Shown piece by piece: positions 43,231-52,339 of a DNA stretch of 64,000 nt. Numbering within the stretch: the first letter of the stretch is position 1; each line of letters begins with the position of its first letter. Source of the stretch: CAVRXQ01 sp963725215 (GTDB lineage: Bacteria > Actinomycetota > Acidimicrobiia > Acidimicrobiales > Bog-793); the NCBI GenBank assembly GCA_963725215.1, contig CAVRXQ010000006.1, forward strand, positions 206,065 to 270,064. Direction: 5' to 3'. The position numbers were made by a program, and so were the translations under genes. The notes under the pieces are model-generated. The model was given only the letters and a program-made list of their open reading frames with translations, was not told the origin of the DNA and made no database searches.

Positions 43231-45626
43231 GAAGTGGCCTCCGACGCCGGTTCGGCCCAATCGTCCGACAACGCCCGCGGAGCAGGAGTACGCGGGCCGC
43301 GACGGCGCGTGGCGATCGCGAGCGGCACCCACGGACCGCCCTTCGTGCGGCTCCACTCTTCGATCGGCCAGCCGCGCCGGCGTGCGATCGCAGCAAGCTT
43401 CGGCTCTGGGTTCACCGCGACGGGAATGCCTGCTGCTTCGAGCATCGGCAGGTCGCTCGTCGAATCCGCGTACGCGATCGTGCGCTCGAGGTCGAGACCG
43501 AGGGATTCCGCCCACTCGCCGAGCAATAGAGCGCGGGCTTCGCCTGTTGGAGGGGTCGAGACCATCTCGCCGGTGAACACCCCGTCCTCTTCGCCCAAGG
43601 TCGCGCAGACGACGTCGTCGAACAAGGGACGCAACGGCGCGATGACGAAGTCGAGCGCGCCGGTGATGAGCAAGGTGCGGTGCCCGAGGGCTCGATGGGC
43701 ACGCACGCGCTCGATCGCGCCGGGAAAGCCCCGAGTCAACAGCAGGTCGCTGAACAGCTCCCAAGCGTCTTCGCGCACGCGCCGGACGGGCGCGCCTTCG
43801 TAACGTCGGTAGAAGAAGCGGAGGAAGTCGCCGCGGTCGCGCCGGTCGATCGCTAAGAGGCCCGGCCCTTGGAGCGCCAGCTCGGCGGCGACCTGGACGC
43901 GTCGCAGCGGGGGGAGGTGGCGCGTCGCCAGCCAGGCGTAGGACTCGACCACGTTCGAGTTGATGAGCGTCTGTTCGAGATCGAACGCCGCGCACCGTGG
44001 CTCGCGGGTGAGGATGCGCTCTCGCGAGCGCTCCTCGCGGGACTTCGTCGTCCGCCGTGAGGGAGACATCCGGACGCGTGCGTGCTCGACGACAGAGGGC
44101 AGGTGGACGTCGCGCACGTAACGGGACCAGTCGACGACGGCGGGATCGAAGCAAAAGGCTTTCTGGTCCTGCTCGTCGAGGCTCTCGTACAGGGCCAAGG
44201 TGCGGTCGATGCGAAAGCGCGCCTCGGTCTCGACATAGGACCCGTACAACTCGACATAGCCGAGCGCCCGCTCTGCCAGCAGCCGCCGCTCCTCGATCCC
44301 GTACGCCCGTTCGGCGAGCTCACCGCGGATCGGAAGCGCACGGACTATGCGTTCTGCGGTGCGCAGCGCGCTCGAGGCGCGCCGTAGCTCGCCTTGGACG
44401 CGGCCTCGACCGGGGAACGACCACTTCGGGACGGTTATCGGCTGGCCCGCCGAGTCGTAGATCGGGTGTTCGGTGAACCACTCCTCGCACAGCGACACGA
44501 GCGTCCCGTAGCGAAGCGGATTGCGTACCCCCGAAGTGACGTGGAACACGCCCGCTCCGTCAGCGACCGGTCCCTTCGCCGCGACGGCGATGATCGCGGC
44601 CACGACGAGATCGACGGGAATGACGTCGATCACGCCCTCGGGAACCCCAGGAAACTGACGCAAGAGCCCGCGGGCGTAGGAGATGATCACCGGCTCCGCC
44701 ATGCGAAAGCCGCGAATCCAGCCGGGCACGGGTTCCGCGAGCGAAGACTCGACGATCGACGGGCGTACGACGCTGACGGGCAACTCGCCCTTGGTTTCTG
44801 ACAGCGCCACCTCACCGAGAGATTTCGTAAAGGCGTAGGAATCGGGCCACCCAAGCGCTTGGGCGCGAGCGCGGCCGAGCTTGACGAGCTCGTCGTCGAC
44901 CCACTCTTCTCGCAACCGCTCGGTTCGTTCGGCGAGCAGCGCGACCCCCGCGGCACCGATCTCGCGGCGCGCGCGTTTGCGGAATTCGGCGAGACGCGAG
45001 GGGGTCCGACTCTCCAGTTGGGCGTTGGAACGCGCTCGTCGTGCCGATTCGACCTCGTCGCGCCAGGGCGGCAGCGAAAGGAACGGGCTGTCGGCAACCG
45101 GGATTTCCATCGCGTCGCCGCGATGTCCGCTGCTGACGTACGCGGTCGAGACCGCCACGAGGTGGGGGAGGTTCCGCGTCGGCTCACCGGCGTGCAAATC
45201 GAGCAACGTCTGGGCGACGCGCGCCGGGCCAAGAAGGTTCACTTCGACCGCGTCATCGAAGGCCGCGTCGAAGCTCACCGACGCCGCGGCGTGCACGACG
45301 ACCTCGCATCGGGCGAGGATCTCGCGCCCTTCGGGGTCAAGTCCGAGACCCTCGGTGCCGACGTCACCGGCGATCGTCGCCACGCGTCGTGTCATCTCGG
45401 CATCGAATCCCTCTCCGAGCTCGCGTCGGAGCCGATCGAAGCATTCGTTGCGGAGAATCTCCCGCTCGGTGCGTTCCGCCGCGCCAAAGCGGCGCCCGTG
45501 GCGGACGAGGAGCACGATTTCGCAATCGGGGACCGATCGCAAAAGTCGCTCGACGAGCGCGGTGCCGACGAATCCCGTCGCCCCCGTGATCGCGATCCGC
45601 TTCGATCGCAGCGCTTCGCCGATCAT
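43227..45626 (-). CDS. Fatty acyl-CoA reductase-like (NAD_binding_4) / HAD-IB phosphatase fusion
   Basis: A 799-residue two-domain protein. Residues 1-400 are an extended SDR of the thioester/fatty acyl-CoA reductase group: nucleotide loop GATGFVGTALVERLL (14-28), HAAASVSFD, VSTAYVSSG and YAFTKSLGE (YxxxK). Residues 540-770 are a HAD-IB (SerB-type) domain: AAFDLEQTLINSN, LLITGALDFVIAPL and YADSTSDLPML. The first HAD motif has Glu where DxDxT has the second Asp, so phosphatase activity is uncertain. Such fusions occur in actinobacteria. It is first in the operon, before the dehydrogenase, DUF2088 and PlsC genes. Confidence 0.85.
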   Translation of the reverse strand: MIGEALRSKRIAITGATGFVGTALVERLLRSVPDCEIVLLVRHGRRFGAAERTEREILRNECFDRLRRELGEGFDAEMTRRVATIAGDVGTEGLGLDPEGREILARCEVVVHAAASVSFDAAFDDAVEVNLLGPARVAQTLLDLHAGEPTRNLPHLVAVSTAYVSSGHRGDAMEIPVADSPFLSLPPWRDEVESARRARSNAQLESRTPSRLAEFRKRARREIGAAGVALLAERTERLREEWVDDELVKLGRARAQALGWPDSYAFTKSLGEVALSETKGELPVSVVRPSIVESSLAEPVPGWIRGFRMAEPVIISYARGLLRQFPGVPEGVIDVIPVDLVVAAIIAVAAKGPVADGAGVFHVTSGVRNPLRYGTLVSLCEEWFTEHPIYDSAGQPITVPKWSFPGRGRVQGELRRASSALRTAERIVRALPIRGELAERAYGIEERRLLAERALGYVELYGSYVETEARFRIDRTLALYESLDEQDQKAFCFDPAVVDWSRYVRDVHLPSVVEHARVRMSPSRRTTKSREERSRERILTREPRCAAFDLEQTLINSNVVESYAWLATRHLPPLRRVQVAAELALQGPGLLAIDRRDRGDFLRFFYRRYEGAPVRRVREDAWELFSDLLLTRGFPGAIERVRAHRALGHRTLLITGALDFVIAPLRPLFDDVVCATLGEEDGVFTGEMVSTPPTGEARALLLGEWAESLGLDLERTIAYADSTSDLPMLEAAGIPVAVNPEPKLAAIARRRGWPIEEWSRTKGGPWVPLAIATRRRGPRTPAPRALSDDWAEPASEATS

Positions 45627-45648
45627 CGGAGAGCTCGCCCGCGGAGCC

Positions 45649-46248
45649 TCACCGTCGACGAGATCCGACGCGCGCTCCCCGGGGCGGCGTGTAGCGCTTC
45701 GACGGTTTCGGCGCGCCCGCCGGCTTTGGCGGTGGTTTGGGTTTCGACGTACCCGTGCTTACCGGCTTCGTTCCGCTTCGCTGTCGCTTTAGTGCACGCA
45801 AGAGCAGCCATCCGCCGAAACCGAGGAACAGGACACCGAAAACGTTTCCTCCGGTGATCAGCGCGAACCCGACCATGAAGCTCGAGAAGCCGACCATCGC
45901 ACGACGGCGAAAGATCACGCCGAGCACCATGATCACGAGGACGACGATTCCCGCGATGAGCAAGGTTGACGAAGCGGCGCGGACTTTCTCGAGATTCGAA
46001 TGGCGATCGACGAGGTAGCCGGATATGACGAGTCCAGCCCCCAGAACGATGCCGGCCATGCTCATGCGGCGTTCGCGCTCGTCGAGCTCGTTCACCGCTT
46101 TTGCGGTGGCGTCCGCCCCCTCGGACGGGGAGGGCCGCGGCGAAGCGAGAGCCCGGCCGAACTTGGCCCACCGTGTCCGGGGAGCCGGCGGCGAGAGCGT
46201 CTCCGTCGTTTCCTCGGCGACCGGGTCGTCGTGTTCGTCGGCAGCCAC
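45649..46248 (-). CDS. Small actinobacterial membrane protein of unknown function
   Basis: About 199 residues from GTG 46248, which lies seven bases after a TACCCT box and so may be leaderless. Hydrophobic helices occur at about 65-85 (MSMAGIVLGAGLVISGYLV), 95-120 (LLIAGIVVLVIMVLGVIF) and 125-155 (FMVGFALITGGNVFGVLFLG). The tail is Lys/Pro-rich (KPKPPPKPAGAPKPSKRYTP), like other cytosolic basic tails of envelope proteins. No function can be assigned. It stands 22 bases upstream of the reductase operon on the same strand. Confidence 0.7.
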   Translation of the reverse strand: MAADEHDDPVAEETTETLSPPAPRTRWAKFGRALASPRPSPSEGADATAKAVNELDERERRMSMAGIVLGAGLVISGYLVDRHSNLEKVRAASSTLLIAGIVVLVIMVLGVIFRRRAMVGFSSFMVGFALITGGNVFGVLFLGFGGWLLLRALKRQRSGTKPVSTGTSKPKPPPKPAGAPKPSKRYTPPRGARVGSRRR

Positions 46249-46379
46249 GGCGCCAAGGGTAGTGGTGATGGGAAAAGTCCCCGGTGACGTGCGCCCGGGC
46301 GCACGGTGGGCCAGCGTGCGTCGGGGCGCAGGACGCGAAAAGATTCGGTGACAGGCTGAGTTGTTCGACCGGGAGGGCA

Positions 46380-47498
46380 ATGATGAGCGGAGTTCGCGTG
46401 TTGGTCGGTACCGCAAAGGGGACCTTCGTCCTCGAAAGCGACGGCGCGCGCAAGGACTGGAAGGTCAGCGGGCCGTTCTTCGGCGGGATGGAGAGCTACC
46501 ACGTCGCGGGTTCGCCCGCCGACCCGAACCGCATCTGGGCGGCGCCGTCGACATCGTGGTTCGGACAGCTGATGCACCGCTCGGACGACGGCGGAAAGAA
46601 CTGGACCGCAGTCGGCAAGGAGTTCACCTACGCGAGCGATCCGGGGACCCACCAGTGGTACGACGGGACGCCCCGTCCTTGGGAGTTCAAGCGGGTCTGG
46701 CACCTTGAGCCGTCGCCGAACGACCCGGACGTCGTCTTCGCGGGTGTCGAAGACGCCGGGTTGTTCATCTCGCGCGACGGCGGGGAGAGCTGGGAGGAAC
46801 TGCCGGCTCTTCGCGAACACGACACCGCGCCGAACTGGGCCCCTGGGGCCGGAGGGATGTGTCTCCACACGATCATCATCGATGAGGCGAATCCCGACCG
46901 GATGTACATCGCGATCTCCTCGGCGGGCGTGTTCAAGAGCGAAGACGGCGCGAAGTCCTGGAAGCCGGCGAACGTCGGGTTGCACTCGCAGTACATCCCG
47001 GAGCCCGAAGCTCCAGTCGGTCACTGCGTGCACCGGATCGCGCTGCACAAGGATCGCCCGAACGTGCTGTTCATGCAGAAGCACTGGGACGTGATGCGCA
47101 GCGACGACGCCGCCGAGAGCTGGTACGAGGTGAGCGGAAACTTGCCGACCGACTTCGGATTCCCGATCGGCATTCACGCGCACGAGCCCGACACGATCTA
47201 CGTCGTTCCGATCACGAGCGATGGTGAGCACTTCGTGCCGGGCGGGGCGTTACGCGTTTACCGCTCCAGGACGGGGGGGAACGAGTGGGAGCCTCTCTCT
47301 AAGGGCCTTCCCGATCGCAACTGTTACGTGAATGTTCTGCGCGACGCGATGGCGATCGACTCGCTCGAACCTTGCGGCGTGTATTTCGGCACGACGGGTG
47401 GGCAGGTCTACGCGTCCTCTGACGCCGGTGACTCCTGGGACGCGGCCGTTCGCGATCTGCCGCGGGTGCTTTCGGTGGAGGTGCAGACGCTGTCGTGA
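46380..47498 (+). CDS. Beta-propeller (BNR/sialidase-like) protein
   Basis: A cytosolic 372-residue propeller from ATG 46380 (GGGAGG just upstream; ATG 46383 also possible). Asp-box/BNR-type repeats are visible: RSDDGGKNWTAVG, SRDGGESWEEL, SEDGAKSWKPA, RSRTGGNEWEPL and SSDAGDSWDAA. There is no signal peptide, so it is not an exported sialidase. The stop overlaps the start of a MoaD/ThiS-like gene by four bases, and this two-gene arrangement appears in many bacteria without assigned function. Confidence 0.82.
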   Translation: MMSGVRVLVGTAKGTFVLESDGARKDWKVSGPFFGGMESYHVAGSPADPNRIWAAPSTSWFGQLMHRSDDGGKNWTAVGKEFTYASDPGTHQWYDGTPRPWEFKRVWHLEPSPNDPDVVFAGVEDAGLFISRDGGESWEELPALREHDTAPNWAPGAGGMCLHTIIIDEANPDRMYIAISSAGVFKSEDGAKSWKPANVGLHSQYIPEPEAPVGHCVHRIALHKDRPNVLFMQKHWDVMRSDDAAESWYEVSGNLPTDFGFPIGIHAHEPDTIYVVPITSDGEHFVPGGALRVYRSRTGGNEWEPLSKGLPDRNCYVNVLRDAMAIDSLEPCGVYFGTTGGQVYASSDAGDSWDAAVRDLPRVLSVEVQTLS

Positions 47499-47791
47499 TC
47501 CGCATCGAGCTGCCCGCGCACCTGCGCCGGTTGGCATCGATCTCGAGCGACGTGGTCGTGAAAGTCGACGATCCGGTGACGATCAGCGCAGTGCTCAGCG
47601 CCATCGAGGCGGAGTATCCGGTGCTGAAAGGCACGATTCGAGACTCGGTGACGGCCAAACGCCGACCGTACGTGAGGTACTACGCGGCTGGCGAGGACTT
47701 GTCCTTCGCGCCCGAAGGAGGACTGCTTCCGCGCGCGGTGGCTGAGGGTGAATCGCCATTCATCGTTCTCGGGGCGATTTCGGGCGGCTGA
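47495..47791 (+). CDS. MoaD/ThiS-like ubiquitin-fold sulfur carrier (partner of the propeller protein)
   Basis: A 98-residue beta-grasp protein ending in the diagnostic Gly-Gly (LGAISGG), which is adenylated and thiocarboxylated in this family. GTG 47495 overlaps the propeller stop. It differs from the MoaD encoded at 52807, so it probably serves another sulfur-transfer or conjugation role; the link to the propeller suggests a dedicated client. No dedicated E1-like enzyme is encoded next to it. Confidence 0.8.
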   Translation: MIRIELPAHLRRLASISSDVVVKVDDPVTISAVLSAIEAEYPVLKGTIRDSVTAKRRPYVRYYAAGEDLSFAPEGGLLPRAVAEGESPFIVLGAISGG

Positions 47792-47979
47792 TAACGATCC
47801 GCGCTCTTCACGCCCGGCGCCGTTCGTTCCGAGCGGTGGAGCGAAACTGACCACCTCATAGGGGATTCCTCCGTACGCTGTGCGGCGATCGCTGCGATGC
47901 TGAAATTGCGCCTGGGTGTCGCAAGCGACGCCTTGGCCGCGCGGAGGGGAGTGCGCTGCCGCGAAAGAGGAGGTCTTCG

Positions 47980-50238
47980 ATGAGCCGCGACGGCATGCCG
48001 CACGAAAAGCGAATCGCGCCGTCGTTGTGGGTGAGCTTGAAACCCTTCGGGTACGGCGAGGGCCACGCCAACAACTACGCCGAGATCGCGCGTGCGATCG
48101 GAGACAACCGCGACCACCTGTTGTACGCGTGGCGCATCCTTAACCACGGCGTATGCGACGGGTGCTCGCTCGGAACTACCGGCATGCGCGACTGGACGAC
48201 GGACCAGATCCACCTCTGCAACGTTCGACTGCGGATGCTGCGGCTGAACACGCTCGATGCGATGGATTCGAAGCTCCTCGAGGATCCCGACGAGTTGAGT
48301 CAGATGCGCGGCGCGCAGCTCCGTGAACTCGGGCGTCTCTCGCACCCGATGATCCGCAGGCGAGGCGACCGCGGATTCCAGGAGATCTCTTGGGACCGGG
48401 CGCTTGATCTCATCGCCGATCGCCTTCGCTCAACGAGCCCGGAGCGCGTCGGTGTGTACATGACGAACCGTGGCGAGCCAAATGAGAACTACTTCGCGGT
48501 CCAAAAAGCGGTTCGCGCGATCGGGACCAATTCAATTGACTCCTCCGCGCGCGTCTGTCACTCGCCGAGCACGTTCGGCTTAAAAGAATCACTCGGCGTC
48601 GCCGCCACAACCTGTTCCTACTCCGACTGGATCGGGAGCGACCTCGTCGTCTTCATCGGATCGAACGTCGCCGAGAACCAGCCTGTCGCGATGAAGTACC
48701 TATTCCATGCGAAGAAGGCGGGAACAAAGGTCGCCGTCATCAACCCCTATCGCGAACCGGCGATGGACCGGTTCTGGGTTCCCTCGAACGTGGAGAGCGC
48801 GCTGTTCGGTACGAAAATCACCGATCGCTTCTTCCAAGTGGGCATCGGAGGCGACGTCGCGTTTTTGAACGGCACGTTGAAGCACGCAATCGCGAACAAC
48901 TCGATCGACAGGGAGTTCATCGACGAGCACACGGTCGGCTTCCCCGAACTCGCAAAAGAGATTGAGCAACAAAGTTGGGAGGAGCTCGAGCGTCGCTCCG
49001 GATGCACACGCGTTGAGATGGAGTCGTTCGCGGAAATGGTCGGTCGAGCACGAACCGCCGTTTTCGTCTGGAGCATGGGGATCACCCAGCACGAATCCGG
49101 CGAAGACGGGGTGCGGGCGATCATCAACCTCGCGCTCTCGAAGGGCTTCATCGGACGTGAGCGATGCGGGCTGATGCCAATTCGCGGCCACTCAGGCGTG
49201 CAAGGCGGCGCGGAGATGGGCGCGTATTCCACGGCGTATCCAGGTGGCCTCGCGGTGAACGAGGAGAACGCCAAGCACCTTTCCGACCTGTGGGGATTTT
49301 CGGTGCCCTGGACGAAGGGGCTCACAGCGCCGGAGATGATCGACGCCGCGCACGAAGACCGGATTGACGTCCTCATCTCCTCCGGCGGCAATTTCTTGGA
49401 GGTGCTTCCCGAACCGGCCTTCGTTGCCGAAGCGCTCCGGCGCGTCCCGCTTCGCGTCCACCTCGACATCGTCGTCGCGAGCCAGATGCTGCTCGATCCT
49501 GCTGACACCGTCGTCTTGTTGCCCGTTCAGAACCGATATGAGATGGAAGGAGGCGTGACCGAGACCTCGACCGAACGACGCGTGATCTTTAGCCCGGAGA
49601 TCCCCGGTCCACGCATCGCCGAAGCTCGACCCGAATGGGACATCTACCTCGACCTCGCGCGTCGAGTACGACCGGACATCGCCGACCGACTGAACCCGAG
49701 AGGAACACGAGAGATCCGCGAGGACATTGCCCGCACGATCCCGAGCTACGCGCTGATCCGAACCCTCGAGCGCGAAGGAGACCAGTTCCAACACGGCGGC
49801 GCGATGCTGTGCGCGGGTTGGAATTTTCCGACGCCCGACGGCAAGGCGCATTTCAGCGTCGTTGAGCTGCCGAGCGAAGCAGAGCTTCGAGAAGGCGAAT
49901 TCTTGGTCGCCACCCGGCGCGGTCGGCAGTTCAACTCCATGGTGCAAGGTGAGCGCGACGATCACACTGGCGCTTGGCGGGACTCCGTGCTGATCAACCA
50001 AGACGATGCGAGGCGTCTCGGCATCGCGGATGGAACGGCGGTGGTGCTGAGCAACGAGATCGGCCGCTTCGCCGGTCGCGCGTTCATCGCGCCGATCAGG
50101 TCGGGAATGTTGGAGATTCACTGGCCAGAAGGGCTCGTCCTGATCGATCGCAAGCGCCGTTCTCCTCAGTCGGGCATTCCCGACTACAACGCGGTCGTAC
50201 GAGTCGAGCTCGTGCCGACGACGGTCTCTCGCGGGTAG
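47980..50238 (+). CDS. FdhF/YdeP-family molybdopterin oxidoreductase
   Basis: A 752-residue single-subunit molybdoenzyme. The N-terminus carries GVCDGCSLGTTGMRDW and HLC (Cys about 59, 62), the YdeP-type remnant cluster site. The molybdopterin core has Cys as probable metal ligand (SARVCHSPSTFG), IGSNVAENQP, MPIRGHSGVQGG and NRYEMEGGVTETSTERR. The C-terminal MopB domain ends with HWPEGL. YdeP of Escherichia coli is linked to acid resistance and its reaction is not settled. Strong RBS AGGAGG. fdhD follows three bases later, so sulfuration of its Mo centre by FdhD is likely. Confidence 0.88.
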   Translation: MSRDGMPHEKRIAPSLWVSLKPFGYGEGHANNYAEIARAIGDNRDHLLYAWRILNHGVCDGCSLGTTGMRDWTTDQIHLCNVRLRMLRLNTLDAMDSKLLEDPDELSQMRGAQLRELGRLSHPMIRRRGDRGFQEISWDRALDLIADRLRSTSPERVGVYMTNRGEPNENYFAVQKAVRAIGTNSIDSSARVCHSPSTFGLKESLGVAATTCSYSDWIGSDLVVFIGSNVAENQPVAMKYLFHAKKAGTKVAVINPYREPAMDRFWVPSNVESALFGTKITDRFFQVGIGGDVAFLNGTLKHAIANNSIDREFIDEHTVGFPELAKEIEQQSWEELERRSGCTRVEMESFAEMVGRARTAVFVWSMGITQHESGEDGVRAIINLALSKGFIGRERCGLMPIRGHSGVQGGAEMGAYSTAYPGGLAVNEENAKHLSDLWGFSVPWTKGLTAPEMIDAAHEDRIDVLISSGGNFLEVLPEPAFVAEALRRVPLRVHLDIVVASQMLLDPADTVVLLPVQNRYEMEGGVTETSTERRVIFSPEIPGPRIAEARPEWDIYLDLARRVRPDIADRLNPRGTREIREDIARTIPSYALIRTLEREGDQFQHGGAMLCAGWNFPTPDGKAHFSVVELPSEAELREGEFLVATRRGRQFNSMVQGERDDHTGAWRDSVLINQDDARRLGIADGTAVVLSNEIGRFAGRAFIAPIRSGMLEIHWPEGLVLIDRKRRSPQSGIPDYNAVVRVELVPTTVSRG

Positions 50239-50241
50239 TCG

Positions 50242-51108
50242 ATGAACGACCGCCCCGCATCGACAAGTGCCGTAAGAACTTGGGAGGTATCGGGCGGGGT
50301 GCAACGCTCGGTTTCGGACGTCGTGGCGACCGAAGAGCCGCTCGAGATCAGGCTCATCGTCGGCAACGAGACGCTCCCGGTCGCGGTCACGATGCGAACC
50401 CCAGGCGCCGACTTCGAACTCGCCGCAGGTTTCTTGTTCAGTGAAGGCGTCATCGCATCGCGAAGCGCAGTGCGGCGAATCGCGTACTGCATCGACCGAG
50501 ACATCGATGCCGATCAGCGGTACAACATCGTCACCGTCGAGCTCGCCGGCGTCCCAGAGGTTGACCTCTCTCCGCTCGAACGACACTTTTCGATCACGAG
50601 CGCATGCGGGGTGTGCGGCAAGGCTTCCATCGACGCGCTGCGGCTGAGCGGACACACACCCGTAACTTCGACGCTGCAGGTGAGGGGCGAGGTGCTGAGT
50701 GGTCTCGATAACAAGTTGCGCGACTCGCAGAGGATCTTCGAGTCTACCGGAGGTCTTCACGCCGCGGCAGTGTGCAGCGCGTCCGGCGACGTGATCGCCG
50801 TGCGCGAGGACGTCGGTCGTCACAACGCATTGGACAAGCTCATCGGATGGGCGGTCCTAAATGAAAAGGTCCCGCTATCCGAATCGGTCGTTCTCTTGAG
50901 CGGAAGGGCGAGCTTTGAACTCGTTCAGAAATCACTCGTCGCCGGAGTTCCGGTCGTCTGTTCTGTGTCCGCACCAAGCAGCCTCGCGATCGAAGTTGCC
51001 GAGACTTTTAGGATCACCCTTGTCGGGTTCCTACGCGGGGAGCGGTTCAAGATCTACGCACACCGCGAGCGAGTCGCGTTATCGGATCGAAGTGGCCTGC
51101 TCGCGTAG
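50242..51108 (+). CDS. fdhD: Formate dehydrogenase accessory sulfurtransferase FdhD
   Basis: Transfers sulfur from a cysteine desulfurase to the molybdenum cofactor of formate dehydrogenases. The 288-residue protein has TEEPLEIRL, the sulfur-carrying loop SACGVCGKASID (about 130) and EDVGRHNALDKLIGWA. ATG 50242 comes three bases after the previous stop. Its last 30 bases overlap the convergent moaC gene. It probably serves both molybdoenzymes in the window. Confidence 0.95.
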   Translation: MNDRPASTSAVRTWEVSGGVQRSVSDVVATEEPLEIRLIVGNETLPVAVTMRTPGADFELAAGFLFSEGVIASRSAVRRIAYCIDRDIDADQRYNIVTVELAGVPEVDLSPLERHFSITSACGVCGKASIDALRLSGHTPVTSTLQVRGEVLSGLDNKLRDSQRIFESTGGLHAAAVCSASGDVIAVREDVGRHNALDKLIGWAVLNEKVPLSESVVLLSGRASFELVQKSLVAGVPVVCSVSAPSSLAIEVAETFRITLVGFLRGERFKIYAHRERVALSDRSGLLA

Positions 51109-51633
51109 CCAGCGGCCCGATCGGCCCCCGGTCTTTTCCCACAACACGACGTCGTCAATGGAGATGGACTCAGTCGGGCCGAGCACGGCGGTGAGCGCGA
51201 GCGCGGCGAAAAGACATGCCGTCAGCGCCTCCATTTCCACTCCCGTCGGCGCGACGACTTCGGCGGTGGCCTCGATCGCCACGCCGCTCGGTCGAACGTC
51301 GAATCGGATGTCCAGTTCGGGCGGCGGCAGTGGGTGACAGAGCGGGATCAGCTGTGGCGTCTTTCGTGCGGCATCGAGCCCGGCGGTCCGTGCCGCTTCG
51401 AGCACCGACGCGAGATCCAGCTGATGCTGCGCCGCGATATTCGACGAACGCTCGTGGACAGCGGAGAGGTGCTTTTGGAGGTCGCCAGCGACGTACCCCC
51501 GTGCGACCGCACGGCGTCGAGTCCAGGGCTTATTGCCGACGTCCACCATCCGCGCGCGTCCCGCTTCGTCGATGTGGGTAAGCCCCGGAGATTCGGGGAG
51601 GTCGGTCAGGGAAGGCGATCCATCATGCGGCAC
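51079..51633 (-). CDS. moaC: Cyclic pyranopterin monophosphate synthase MoaC
   Basis: Second enzyme of molybdopterin synthesis. About 184 residues from GTG 51633; the upstream open frame to 51759 is antisense to mobA. LTHIDEAGRARMVDVGNKP, KTPQLIPLCHPLP (catalytic Lys and His region) and GVEMEALTACLFAALAL are family signatures. Divergent from mobA (46 bases between starts) and convergent with fdhD (30-base overlap of the ends). Confidence 0.94.
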   Translation of the reverse strand: MPHDGSPSLTDLPESPGLTHIDEAGRARMVDVGNKPWTRRRAVARGYVAGDLQKHLSAVHERSSNIAAQHQLDLASVLEAARTAGLDAARKTPQLIPLCHPLPPPELDIRFDVRPSGVAIEATAEVVAPTGVEMEALTACLFAALALTAVLGPTESISIDDVVLWEKTGGRSGRWLREQATSIR

Positions 51634-51679
51634 GTGACCACCGTATCCACGTGCGAACGACGGTGGAGGGGGATGTGCG

Positions 51680-52339
51680 GTGAGTGAGGACTCGCGGCGC
51701 GAAGGCGTTGGCGGGTTGTTGCTCACCGGCGGCAGCAGCCGGCGGATGGGCTTTGACAAAGCGCGGATGCTCGTCGACGGGATCGCTTCCGCCGTGCGCG
51801 TCGCACGCGCGCTCGATTCGGTGTGCGGGCGCGTGCTCGAAGTCGGACCGGGCGTGAGCGGCGTTTCGGCGGTAATCGAGTCGCCGCACGGGGAGGGCCC
51901 GCTCGCCGCACTGGTGTGTGGGGCTCGAGCCCTTCAGGCCGAAGGACGCCTTGGACAGGTCGTGGTTGTCGCCTGCGATCTTCCCTTTCTGCGGCCCGCG
52001 GGACTGCGCGAGATCGCGCGATGGCCGGTCGAAGGCTCCGTCGTCCCCGTGGTGGACGGCAAACCGCAACCGTTGTGCGCAAGGTGGTCGGGGTCGGATC
52101 TCGCGCTCGCCGCGTCGCTCCTCGCGAGCGGGGAACGATCACTTCGCGCGCTCGTGGAGGCAACCCGGCCAACCTTCGTCGACGTGAAGAAAGAAGCGAA
52201 GGCGCTGACCGTCGATCAGCTTGAAGACCTCGACACGTTGGTCGACGCCGCGAGACACGGTGTCGATCTCCGACCGGGCGCGGATGCTCCCGTCGGGCTC
52301 AGTGGACACGGAGTCGCCTCGGTACGCTCGGGAGAGTGA
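51680..52339 (+). CDS. mobA: Molybdenum cofactor guanylyltransferase MobA
   Basis: Attaches GMP to molybdopterin to form MGD, the cofactor form used by the two formate-dehydrogenase-type enzymes. The 219-residue protein has the nucleotide loop LLTGGSSRRMGFDKARM and VVACDLPFLRP. The GTG start lies in the moaC-mobA divergent region. The stop overlaps moaE (GTGA). The C-terminal 40 residues are family-variable. Confidence 0.92.
   Translation: MSEDSRREGVGGLLLTGGSSRRMGFDKARMLVDGIASAVRVARALDSVCGRVLEVGPGVSGVSAVIESPHGEGPLAALVCGARALQAEGRLGQVVVVACDLPFLRPAGLREIARWPVEGSVVPVVDGKPQPLCARWSGSDLALAASLLASGERSLRALVEATRPTFVDVKKEAKALTVDQLEDLDTLVDAARHGVDLRPGADAPVGLSGHGVASVRSGE

Noticed and set aside
41950..44154. 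734-residue open frame covering the dehydrogenase and part of the FAR-HAD gene
   Set aside because: Only the part from 43230 onwards is real (the dehydrogenase); the rest is a shadow of the reductase fusion gene.
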